From contig NC_049911.1 in the NCBI RefSeq assembly GCF_001411555.2, positions 36,903,340-36,967,339 of the forward strand: a stretch of 64,000 bases of DNA, given 5' to 3'. The DNA is from Juglans regia. Its lineage: Eukaryota; Streptophyta; Magnoliopsida; Fagales; Juglandaceae. Below the pieces are notes generated by a model. That model ran no database searches, was not told the DNA's origin, and saw only the letters and a program-made list of their open reading frames with translations. The translations under genes were made by a program, and so were the position numbers. The stretch's first letter is position 1; each line of letters opens with the position of its first letter. This document shows, piece by piece, positions 9,014 to 20,647 of the stretch.

Positions 9014-12000
9014 TCATCGGTTGCTTGAGCTGCCAACATCAAAGTCCATAGTGTAATCATATTCGATGGTTGGAATTACAGAGGCCACAAATTTCAAGAA
9101 TAAGAAAAGGTACCTATGGTGAGAGAGAGAAATATATTAAAGACAAACAAATACAAAAACTGGGAAGATTGAGAGCCAGAACATACATGAATGGCAAGCT
9201 AAAGATCGACATCCATTAACTTGGAAATAAGAATGGGTTGGAAACTGAGAATCTACATGTTTAACAAACAGCTTCTTAGCTACCCGCCCAACAAAATGTC
9301 ACATTCTCTTTTCTTTTTTTGACAAGTAAAGGATAAATATCATTGAATTGAATGAAAAAGGCATAGCCCATGTACACATGAAGTATACAAAAGAACATCC
9401 TCTTTTCTATATGCATTTCAATGCACTGGAGAGAATTATCATGAGAAAATGAGCATCTGAATCTCCTTTCCTCAATTAACCATTCGTGTGCAAACGTCCT
9501 TGTCAAATTAATTGCAATGAATCAGATTACAGGATTCAAAATACCATTCCCTTAACGTTAGTATTAATACAGTTATTCCTTCCTCTATCCCATAACTGCC
9601 ATTACCTTATTGGTGTGTGAAATTTTATGCAAGTTCAACTTGATGGGCATCAAGGTAAAGTTAAAATTTGAAGTTTTCCCTTTTCATATAAAAATAACTT
9701 ATTGAAAAAAAAAAGTAATAAATATCACTTGTTTGGGATGGAGGGAATGATATTAAATCTAATTGCTTTGGTAGGCTGCACAATGGGTTAGCTTTAGCCC
9801 TCTCTTGAACTGACCAAGCTTGGGTGAAAGTAGGAGTTGATCATAGTTTTAAAGATGCAAATACTAAACTAAAGCTGTTTGAGTTGATACGCTTAGCAAT
9901 GAACTGAAGAAGCAAGGATATTAGTAATGGAATGTTGAATCAGGGAGCTACAAGCTCATGATTGACACGATGACAGGAGCAAGGTCAAGGTCAAGAATTC
10001 TTATTTCTTAATGCTCGACTAAAGAGACTAGAGTGGTACGGTGTTAGGTCATGAGTAGTTTAATACTAGTTGGCTCAACTTGTCTGCATGAATTTTGTGA
10101 TAGAACTCACAGACAATCCTAATTTCCAGAAGAATGGACCAATCAAAATTTTCAATGTGTCAGTGACCGATAGAAAGAAGGAACTGAACTTGTCAACTTC
10201 CGGCTCGACCCCGCGTGACATTAGAACATCAATAATTTTTTTCATCACGGCTCCATGTCGACATGGATGAACAGATGCATGCTTCCCAGGCAAGTGAGGA
10301 TGATCTTCAATGGTTACCTGTCATTAATGAATTAGAACATTTACTTCTCCATAAGTAATTGAATTAGATTGGTTACATATTGCTAGCAGTCACACAAAGG
10401 AAAATTAAACATAAAAGATAGTGATACAAAAGCATATACATTGGCGGAAGAGAAATTTAGGAAAGCAATTCGTGTGAAGTGATTTCAAACAACATTGTAA
10501 TGACACGTGGCCAAAATCATGCTAAGTAAGACATTCTATTTTTGAAACAGGACCACTACCGGGATGATGACGAAGCAATTGAATGACTCATAAAAAAAAA
10601 GATGAAGAAGCAATCGAATGAGCATACTTTCCAGAAGCATAAGAATAATATTGAGACTTCCCAATCGACTTATCCCGACTAGCATCCGCAACTACTACCC
10701 TAGTCAAACGATAACTGAAATTACAATCTTTTTTTTTTTTTATAAATGATATAATTTTTTATTAAATCAAGTAATAAGGCATAGCTCAATTACACGAGTA
10801 TTCAAGAGAGAGCACCTACTTATGGGTTAGGAACTACAAAAGGAGAAAGAAAATCATGAAAACTAGCCCCATTAAGAACAATAGAAGAGGCCCGAAGAAA
10901 TAAAGTATCAAAAATGACTAATATAAAAGCAGAATATGGACAAGAGTGAGATATAAACACCAAAAAATTCTACCACAAACACTTGTTTCCAAACCGAAAG
11001 TCCTTAGATAACATGATCCAATAAGTTCAGTGTCTGGCTTCCAAAGAGGATTTTTCTGCTCTAATCATGTAATGGCTGCAACATTTAGATCGCTTGGAAA
11101 ACCACTCATAGAGTACGAAGAAAAAGTCGAAAAGTTCCAGCAACTCGTCAATTTAGACCTCCAAGGTATATCATTTGGTAGACATCAAGATAAGACTCTA
11201 AAGCATTTATTAAAATAAATAAACAAACAATGCCAATGTCATATCCCACCGTTTTGTGTGCATGGTCTTGACTAACATCTTCAAGTACAAGTTCAGGCTG
11301 CAAAAGCATCTTTGACTGTCACAAAAACGCCAGAAAGAGCTCAATTATGAGGCTAACTAATCACGTGGAAAGACAAAAGTTAATTCTAATCTGGTAGTCA
11401 CAAGCCAAAATAAAAATCAATGGGCCATGTTTACACTACTCAGTATGCAACACACATAAGCTACAAAGATGAATTATAGAGACAAACCTCATCATAGCCA
11501 GTAAGCCATACTCGAGGTGTTTGATAATATTTATCATACCTGAAAAAAAAAAGACACGGGACGTCATGACCAACTAGGTTTCAGGTGTGCAAATATTATT
11601 TTCTAGAACGAAATTGTTATTACTTAAGGAAGAGCATGTTCCTATCCATAAAATGATTTGCCTGCCATAAGAAATCTACTAAAGGCTGACTTACGATCAT
11701 CAGGGTTCTGAAAAGTATGTAATCAGATGACAGGGAGGTTGAGACTTGTTAACAATATTTTAACTTTACCTTCATTTCTAAAGTAACATTCCATGGAATT
11801 GTGTTCTTTTTCTTCATCTCTATAGTTGGGTGTTTCCTATTGTACACTTCCTATGTAATTGGGTTGCGCTGCTCCACGCTTTGAATTAAATTTCCTTATC
11901 AAACACTTCCTGAAAATTCTAACCTTTGTATATCTATGTCCAGAAACAACATTTTTTAAAGCTTTGTGCCTAAACATTAAAAAAAAACCCAATTTTTAGT

Positions 12001-15000
12001 AGGATGATGCAAAAGACAGTTGAAAACAATTTCATTTTTCATCCAAAATGAGTAAGTTTGAAGTCTTCATATATATGTTTTGCCCATGACCTGATGGTCT
12101 TTTCAGCTGCTCAAATTTCTCAAACATAATAGAATTAAGCAAGTTGTGATATCCCATTCCGATAAGTGATAAGGGTAGGTAGTGTATGAGATCTCACATT
12201 GTTTGGGAATGAAAATTTATTGCTCTTTATAGTGTTCTTAGGGGCTCCAATTGTATCATTGACTAGTCCTTTGGGAGTATAGACCATGTGGGTTGGGCCT
12301 TCCATTAGGGCGTCACAAATGGTATCAGATCCTATTCCAACCAGAAACATGGAACTTGAGCCGTACCACCTACAACGGATTGGCCTAATAAGGACATCGA
12401 GAATATAAAGGGAGGTTGTGATACCATATTCTGCTAAATGATAAGGGTAGGTGGTGTATGGGATCTAGCATTGCTTGGGAATGAGAAGTTCTTGCTCTTT
12501 ATAATGTTTTAATGGGGCTACAATTATATCATTTACGAGTTCTTTTGGAGTATAGGTCATGTGACTTGAGCCTTCCATTGGGGCATCACACAAGTACTTC
12601 ATGAGTTCCAAGAACTCTCTAGTATGACAGCAAACACAAGTAGAATTTAGGTGTTTTTTTCCTTTCCTTTTTTATTTTTGAGGAGTTTCAGCTCGCTTAA
12701 AAAGGCCAAAATTGTTTATACTTTAGTTTAAAGGGAGACTGCCGATAAGATATTTGGATACTCCTCTGATCTCTAGGAAGATTTTTTGTCAGGATTGATG
12801 GCTAATTGATAAACTCATGGACATCCAAGCATTTATATTCAAGGGTAGATTAGCATTTCTGCAACATGTATTACAAAACCCTTTTTTTTTTTTGTGTTTT
12901 TGATTGGCAAAATAGACAGCACAAAACATTTTTTAATTAGTGCGTTCAAGTATACCAGAGCAACATTTCAATTCTTTCTCTGGGCTGTGAATGATGACAA
13001 AGCTTCTGGTGCCAATACATAAGATGACCGATGCCCCATAAACATTGAAATCTAAAGTCCAACATGAAAGAACAAGCAACTTTATTTAAAAGTTTTATCT
13101 TACGTGATGCTGACGTCATAAGTTCGGGTTCGAAGAATATTATCCTCATCAGGTTCCTCAGCCACAAGATATGTAGACTGAAGTGTCGCCTGCATTGGGC
13201 ATAGACATATAAACCAAGACGATTTGAACTCACCTAATTAATTTCCAATTCTATAGGAATAAGGAAAAAACACTTATTTATAGTCACCACACTACGTAAG
13301 TACCACATGAAACATTTATTTGTGGTCATCAAGTTACTGCATGTAACACATGAAATCATCAAAACCGTTCACGTAGAACACATCATGCAGCATTTCCTAT
13401 ATTAATTTTCCAAGAGAACGCCAGAGCTTGTTCCATCACTCTGATGAACCTCACAATTTTCTAGCAAAAACAATATCAAACTACCATGAAAAAGGTCAAC
13501 AATTAAAATGTGTGGCATTTTTTTATGAAAAAACGGGAGGTGCAAATCTTTTTTTTTTTTTTTTGACAAGAAATAATATTATTGATATGAACGAAATAGG
13601 CATATGCCATGTACACAGGAAGTATACAGAAGAACACCTAAAAACATTCTAAATAGGATAAATTAAAGACAAGAAATCATGGACATTGTCCCCGTTTAAT
13701 ACAATAGCGGAAAACCAAAGTATTAAGTTGTCGAGAAAGAAATTCTTCAGCTCAATTACTAAGCATTCCTTATCTTCAAAGTAGCGTGCATTCATTTCCG
13801 TCCAAATACACCACATGATGCACAACAGGATCATCTTCCACACTGCTGCCACTTGCTGACAGCCTTGCATCTTCCTCCAACAACCCAACAAATCCACCAC
13901 CCTCAAAGGCATAACCCAAGCAACATCAACCCTTTGGAAGATCTCATCCCACAACACCTTTGTTACTTCACAATGTAGTAAGAGATGGTCCACAGATTCT
14001 CCATTCTTTTTACACATGCAATACCAATTTATCACTACACATCCTCTCTTCCGCAGATTGTCCGTAGTCAAGATCTTCCAAAGAGCGGCGTTCCATATAA
14101 AAAATGCTACTTTAGAAGGCACACGAGACCTCCAAATATTCTTACAAAGAAACGGATTATGGTCATATGTAACCAAAATGTTATAATACGCCTTAACAGT
14201 ACATTTTTTGTGATTATTAGACCTCCACTTCAAACTATCACACTGTGCCAAAGGAGTCCCCATGAATATAATAGACTGAAAAAATTTGAGACAATAGATA
14301 GTTCTCAATCATGAAAATCCCTATTAAAAAGAATATTCCACTGATGAGAACCATGAACAAATAACCGCATATCTGCCACTGAAGCCTCCCTATTAGCTGC
14401 AATACGATAGAGAGCAAGAAAAGCCATTTCCAATGCATGATCACCACACCACACGTCTCGCCAAAAACGGATACGATTGCCTTCATCGGTTACAAAATGA
14501 ATCTGTTTTTCGAAACAAGGCCAGCCCTTCCTTATAAACTTCCCTAAACCCACACCATACCCCCCTCTCATTTCATTGGAACACCAACCACCTCAAGCAG
14601 CACCATATCTAGTGTCTATAATCTCCTTCCACAATAATCCTCCTTCCAAGTGACATCTCCATAACCATTTCCCCAATAAAGCTTTATTAAAAGTTTTCAA
14701 ATTACACACTCCCCCCCTCCCCCCCCATATACAACTGGGGCACATACTGTCTTCCAACTAACCAAATGAAACTTTTTCTCCTCCCCCAAACCCCCCCATA
14801 AGAATGTCTTAAAGAGTTTCTCAATTCTATTCACCACCCCTGCAAGCATAGGAAACAGAGATAAGAAATATGTGGAGAGGTTAGTAAGGGTACTCTTAAT
14901 AAGAATGAGACGACCCCCCTTCGATAAATACACCCGTTTCCAACCAGCCAACATTTTCTCTATCTTTTCCACTACATCATTTCATATAGCTCTAGTCTTG

Positions 15001-18000
15001 AAAATTACACCCAACGGAAGACCCAAATATTTCATTGGTAAAAAGAACACCTTACAATCCAAAAGGCTTGCTAAACTAAGGATATTTGAGACCGCACTCA
15101 CCGGAAGCATCTCGGACTTACCAAGATTCACTTTAAGCCTTGACACTGCTTCAAAGCAAAGTAGCAATGCTCATAAGGTTTGGATCTGGCTATTACAAAA
15201 GACTAAGGTGTCATCTGCAAAAAGAATGTGTGAAATGGTAATAAGGCCATCAGACCCACTGCCCACCTGAAAACCAGATAAGAAACCTACCCAAACAACA
15301 GCCTGCACCATCCGACTTAAAGTCTCCATAACTATAACAAACAAAATAGGAGAAAGAGGATCTCCCTGCCGTAAACCCCAAGAACTATAAAAAAAAACCA
15401 GCCAGTGTACCATTAACTAGAACTAAAAACTGGGCGGTTGAAATACAATGACGCATCCAAAAAATCCACCTATTCCCAAAGCCACACCTCTCAAGCAAGT
15501 ATAAGAGGAATTTTCAGTTCACATGATCATACGCCTTTTTAATGTCAAGCTTGCAAATAATACCTGAACCTCCCTCCCGCAGTCTATGATCCAAGCATTC
15601 ATTTGCAATAAGCACCGAATCAAGAATTTGTCTCCCACGGATAAATGCATTTTGAGGCTTGGAGATAATATGTTCCAGCACAGGGCTTAACCTGTTGGTT
15701 AGAACTTTCGAAATAATCTTATAAACACCAATAACCAGGCTTATAGGGCGGAAATCCTCAATAATCGAAGCCCCATGTTTCTTAGGAATGAAAGCAATGA
15801 ACGTCGCATTAAGGGATTTTTCAAACTTTTGAAAAGAGTGAAATTCACTAAAGACCTGCAAAACATCACCTTTCACTATGTTCCAACAAGTTTGAAAGAA
15901 ACCCATAGAAAACCCATCCGGGCCTTGTGCTTTATCCTTAGCCATCCCAGAGATAACCTTGTAGATCTCTTCTTCATCAAAAGGTCTATCCAAAACACTC
16001 ACAGTCTGAGAGTCAATTGCTTCAAAAGACAAGGCATCGAGCTTCAGCCTCCAAGAAACCGTTTCTGAGAGAAAGGTCTCATAATAGTGGACAATATGGT
16101 TTTCTAGCTCAGGGGGAAAAGATAGCACCTGAGAGCCTGAATGTAGCGACTCAATAGCGTTGTTGTGCCGATGTGAATTGGCCACTTTATGAAAGAACTT
16201 CTTACACTTATCATCTTCTTTCAACCAAAGGGTCTTGGATTTTTGGCGCCATAAAATCTCTTCCGATAACAAAATCCTATCCAAATTTGCCACAATCGTG
16301 CCCTTCCTCAATAACACCTCCCCCGAATTATCTCCCAATATTTCCTTGCCCTCTAACTCCTGCAATTCCTCCAACAATGTTGACTTCTGATCATCGATGT
16401 GGCCACAAACTTCCAAGTTCAACTTCTTCAGGTCTTGTTTCAATGCCTTCAGCTTGCCTGCAAGAACAAAACTTGGAATACCAATAAATTGATACGATGA
16501 CCACCAAGCACGCACCATCTCTACAAATCCATCCGATGTTAGCCACGTGTTTTCGAACTTAAAATACCGGCGACCCCTGTGAATGCCCCCACAATCTAAT
16601 AATATAGGAAAATGATTTGCGCTAATTCGGGCTATCCGTTTCTGACTGACTTCAGGATAGTGGGCTTCCCACGAAGGAGAGACGAGGAATCTGTCCAATT
16701 TTGACCACACTTGACCATTTGACCAAGTGTACTCCCCCCTATCAGAGGGGATCCATGAGATCCAGATAAAAAATGAACTCAGAGAACTCCTCCATGGCCA
16801 CAGTGTTCCGATAATGCCCTGATCGCTCGCTTAGAAAGCAAGTAATGTTAAAATCACCCCCCATGCATCACGGCACATCCCATAGTGCGTATATGTCCGT
16901 CAACTCCTCCCACAACCTTCTTCTCTCCCTATCCACATTAGGACCATAGGAGCCTATAAATACCCATTCTCATCCGTCAACAACATTTTTAAATAAAGTC
17001 GCAACCGAGAAATCTCCAATATACTCCTCAATCGCCTTAACCACTATTTTATCCCACAGTAATAATACTCCGCCTGAGGCTTCCCAAGAGGCTAAATAAG
17101 ATCAACCCACATACAAGCACCCTATAAACTCCGCACAATTCTTTTATCAATAAAACGCAACTTTGTTTCTTGAAAACAAACCACATCACCCTTCCACATT
17201 CGCAATAAAGATTTGATTCGAAGGCGTTTATTGCGATCATTGAGCCCCCGTACGTTCAAAGATAAAATCTTAGGCTTCATTTGGACATAGATTGCCCCTC
17301 CCTTTCAATCTATCGCTTCCGCCACTCCCTTTACATCATAATTGATGGAGCAAGTTAGCCTTTTAAGTTCTCTATCCCGTTTTGTGGCTGACTTCGAATA
17401 GCTATCTTCAAGTGCCACAAGAAGGGCCTTGAATTGTTCTTCGTAACCTCCAAAAGAAATCCCAATAACAGCTTGTAACTCCTCTACCTTCTTAAACACT
17501 CAATTTGACGGACTACTCCCATATTTAGAACTGGGAGGAAGTGTACACAGAGGGGTTAAAACAGCCCCCTCTCCACCAACACTATTATTGTCAAACAGAG
17601 CCAATTGCATGTTTGACTCTGAACATGAGACACTAGTTGCAACAGATTCACTAGGTACCACAAGATTCAGAAAGTCCCATCCTAGCTTCAAAATCACCTC
17701 CCACACAACCCCCCAACTTTTTTCCATAAAAAAAACCCATCTCTAGAGGAAAAAAACTTCTTGGAGAGCCCAAATCCTTCATTGGATTTGGAAGCCCACA
17801 CTCCAGCATTACAGACGGCACAAAAAAGTCATTGGGACCTCCGACCACCACTCGGCTGCTTCTGTGCAGACTCCGGTGACAACATGTCCTTCTCAGCACT
17901 ACACAACCGTTTCTCAAAAAACTGTCGGCTCAAAACTAGATCTTTGGAAGCTGCCGGCTCACTCTCCAAACCCCCAGACCTCGTCGGCGAACCTACCACC

Positions 18001-20647
18001 ATCGACGATGACCCCTGCTCACACGACGGCTTATGTGCACCTTCCGACAAGAAGATGGGTCTCACAGGATTAGTAATGACAAATTCCCTGAACTCTGCCA
18101 GCATGACCACCGACGTCCCTGACCTCGCTAGCGAGTCCGCTACCAACGGCGTCAATCTCTGGGCCACCACTGGCGGTGGAGGTTGAGGCCCATTCAACGA
18201 CGAGGGGATGACCTCGCTCGACTCCCTACGTCTCCACACAAGATTCACAGCCTGGGCATGAGGCTGGGCTTGGGCCAGTGGAATCGGGTGAGCCTGTTGC
18301 CCCATACGACCACACGAGTGGACCTGCGAACCAATCCGCTGGGCCACTTGAAAGGCCCTTGGTTGAAGCTCGTCTAAGTCCAAGCCCTTCCCCTTATAAC
18401 CCACAGCACACAGCCCACTGCGAGGGCCTATTTCCTGGCCCAACTCCAAACCCCACTTCAGCCCCTCCTCCACTCACCGTTTCACATGAGCCAAGTTAAG
18501 TTGCAAAGTACTCACTTGTTTCTCCATATCAACCACTGTGTAGCAGATTTTCCATATCCAGCCCCGACATGCACCTGCCAGTGCCATTCCCATTGTCGTG
18601 TTGTGCCTTCACCACTACTGTCCTTTCTGCAAATTTTGGCTCTTGTGACAAGGCCTCCTTGTACGAAGAGAAAACAAGGTGCCCCTGTCCCTGTCCCTGC
18701 CCCTGCAACAGAGAAGAAAACAGCCATGGACAACTTCCTCTGTTATTCCCCCCCAAAACAGAGGATGTATCAGCAAGTACCTTCAACATACCACCAAAAT
18801 TTCTCCAACCTACCCTCATTCTCCCTTCCGGAATCACTACTAAACCACCCCTCTTCTCTTGACTAAACTCCAATAAGGAGAAAAAATTCCCATACGCGTT
18901 GCGCTATCTCTGCACCACCAAGACCTGAGACCCAACTCTTCTCGTTCTAAGGAAAACAGAGGAGCCCCCAAAGGCAAAGGCTATACCTTCCTTCACCATG
19001 ACAGCCAACCATCCCAATGCTTCTTGATCAATGATAAAGTATTTCACAATGCGACAACTACTTTCCGTGATTTTCCACCATCTTTCATTAACCTTCTTGA
19101 ACTCAAAGCACTTTTGATCAATGATAACATTCCTACTCGACCCCATCACGGCACAACAATTCATAAAACGCAGAAAAGAAAGAACTAAACACCACGGAAT
19201 ATTTCCACCATACGCAGAAAATTACCAATGGCAAAAAGAAACAACATTTTTTCTCAAGTGTACGGAGAGAAAATTTAGAGAGAGAACCTCTCGATTTCAC
19301 TTAACATGAACGAGAGGTGCAAATCTTAACAGGCTATTACAAAATAGTTTAAATAACAACAACTTACAGGATCCGTTTCAATAAGGTTGTCAGGTTCATC
19401 ATACTCAGCCATGTCCGGAATATCTTCTTCCTCCTCACCCCCAAAGTACGAGGGAATTGATCGAATAGGATTTTTCTGACTGATTTCTAGGATCTCCATG
19501 GAAGGCAAGTCATCATCCTCGTCATGTTTATTGTCTAAAATATGAAAAAAAAAAATCAACAAGGCAAAGATCAAAAGGGTACACTTTGGTCAAAAAATTT
19601 CTAGCCCCAATTAGAAACACACCTTTTGGTTTCCCATGAGTTGCCAGCCAACCATCGTTATCTTCACCATCAAGTAGCACTTCGCCTCCAGCAGCTTCAT
19701 ATTCTTCTTCTACAGACGCAGCCCTTCGCAGACAAGGAACTGAAAAGGAGGTTTAAAATTCCCAACGAACCAGGACACTAAAATTCAGGAAGTGAAAAAG
19801 TGAAGAGAAAATAAATGACTTCGGTAAAGTGACACAGAATATTTGCGTAGGAAATGAAAAGAAAAGTTGCTCTTCTTCTGTTTTCAAAATTCGTTAAACA
19901 AAACCAGGTTCTCTCGCCGGGTAGTTCTGCCGACAAATCTCATGTATGCATTGGTGATAAGATTGAATAGAGCACTCCTTTGTACGTTTATAAAAAAAAA
20001 TACCGCATCTCACTGTACGATTTGTTAATGTGGACATCCGAATCGCGTTACGGCAATGCTGACAGGATTTTGGTACCGTCCCCAGATTTACAATGACTTG
20101 ATTGGTAAATATAATGATACAAAAAAGAATTTAAAAGTAAAAGAAACAAAAACTGCGACGGTGCCATTACCATTTCTAGTGATCAAGAACTGCTTTTCGG
20201 GTGGCAAGTATGGCTTCCGCTTGCTTGGTTCACCTGATTCCCTGCTTGAAATAGTTATCCACATTAAATTTCAATTTTTAAGGAATTAAAAATCCATAAT
20301 TTCATCCATCATAACTCATTATAATGTCATTTATGAATTATTCCGTACTTTTTTTGTTTAAAAATCCAGGTTATCGAATCAAAAGCATTTACTTGTCTAC
20401 AACATAAGATTTTGAAGAGAAATTTACAAGGAAACAGATAATTGGAGGGAGAAAAAGGTAAAATTGAACAAAATAATTAAAAATACCAAGACCATGTGGG
20501 ACATTTGGAAACGAGATTATCGCCAGCGACGACGAATTCGGTGACGCTGAGAACACCTTTCTCCTTGAACGCAGAGACAGTGCGAGGACCAGTGATTCTC
20601 TCTACGGTGCCTTTGAAGGCGTCGTGAAGCTTCTGCGACAGCACCAT
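9014..20647 (-). CDS. ATG3: Autophagy-related protein 3 (E2-like ATG8-conjugating enzyme)
   Basis: ATG3 takes activated ATG8 from ATG7 and passes it to phosphatidylethanolamine during autophagosome formation, in the cytosol and at the phagophore. Nine exons with GT-AG introns join to 948 nt (315 aa): 20487-20647, 20171-20241, 19623-19739, 19368-19534, 13104-13189, 11488-11539, 11250-11315, 10190-10317, 9014-9113. The protein opens [20 protein letters not shown], has the acidic middle segment ([12 protein letters not shown]), and carries the HPC catalytic motif with the cysteine at about residue 259 (exon 8). It ends with [16 protein letters not shown]. Length fits the plant family (about 313 aa). 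The start is the first ATG that gives the conserved N-terminus; a longer in-frame start at 20773 is rejected. Intron 4 is about 6.2 kb because of a LINE; introns 5, 7 and 8 also hold repeats. All splice phases agree. Confidence 0.95.
9315..9396 (-). mobile_element. 5'-truncated LINE 3' end in ATG3 intron 8
   Basis: A short poly-T stretch is followed by gacaagtaaaggataaatat and ggcatagcccatgtacacat, which matches the 3' tail of the LINE at 13551 (same order: gacaagaaata, ataggcatatgccatgtacac, gaagtatacagaagaacacc). It is flanked by a near-perfect duplication, cattctcttttct on the left and catcctcttttct on the right. Only about 80 bp remain, so it is a strongly truncated copy on the minus strand. 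Confidence 0.6.
10729..10990 (-). mobile_element. LINE 3' fragment in ATG3 intron 7
   Basis: A run of T is followed by sequence resembling the 3' tail of the large LINE (ataaggcatagctcaattac, then cgagtattcaagagagagcacc). The right boundary is not sharp and I found no target duplication, so the extent is approximate. Orientation is minus, the same as the host gene. Confidence 0.5.
12145..12590 (+). mobile_element. TRIM (miniature LTR retrotransposon) in ATG3 intron 5
   Basis: Two direct repeats of about 173 bp (12145-12317 and 12417-12590), each starting TG and ending CA, enclose about 100 bp. A primer-binding site ggtatcagatcc begins three bases after the left repeat, and a purine tract (aaagggagg) precedes the right repeat. 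A perfect 5-bp target duplication caagt lies at 12140-12144 and 12591-12595. The repeats differ at many positions, so this insertion is old. The same family occurs at 36767-37214. Confidence 0.9.
13649..17300 (-). pseudogene. LINE ORF2 remnant (endonuclease, reverse transcriptase, zf-RVT)
   Basis: From right to left the minus strand shows endonuclease-like sequence with [15 protein letters not shown] and GGDFN motifs, broken by stops. A 398-codon open stretch (15514-16710) follows with RT motifs [12 protein letters not shown] and FIPKKHG, and the palm motif with FADD lies at 15171-15413. A C-terminal segment (13649-14308) carries [15 protein letters not shown] and CxC...HLLLHC, typical of the zf-RVT region of plant LINEs. 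The 398-codon stretch ends at a TGA where the family has tryptophan. The reading frame is split into at least six pieces. Confidence 0.85.
17300..19164 (-). pseudogene. LINE ORF1 remnant
   Basis: The minus-strand segment from 19164 shows [19 protein letters not shown] and IDQEALGWL, a pattern seen at the start of ORF1 in plant L1-type elements. It is followed by a proline/serine-rich middle (17829-18473) and a further open piece ending near 17305. Frames are interrupted. The long plus-strand frames in the same region (for example 17761-18186) are antisense readings without support. Confidence 0.6.

Larger units (their letters stand above)
13551..19313 (-). mobile_element. Full-length but decayed L1-type LINE in ATG3 intron 4
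   Basis: The element is about 5.76 kb and lies in the same orientation as the gene. Its 3' end is a poly-A tail (poly-T on +, from 13551), and a 14-bp target duplication gaggtgcaaatctt flanks it at 13537-13550 and 19314-19327. On the minus strand it encodes ORF1-like sequence at the right (19164 leftwards), then ORF2 with endonuclease-like (about 16730-17240), reverse transcriptase (about 15170-16710) and a C-terminal zinc-binding region. Both ORFs are interrupted by stops and shifts, so the copy is not active. The right 5.1 kb of it occurs again at 23301-28413. Confidence 0.9.

Noticed and set aside
17761..18186. 141-codon plus-strand frame (and its copy at 26859-27284)
   Set aside because: It is antisense to the LINE ORF1 region, shows no known motif and is composed of P/S/T-rich low-complexity sequence.
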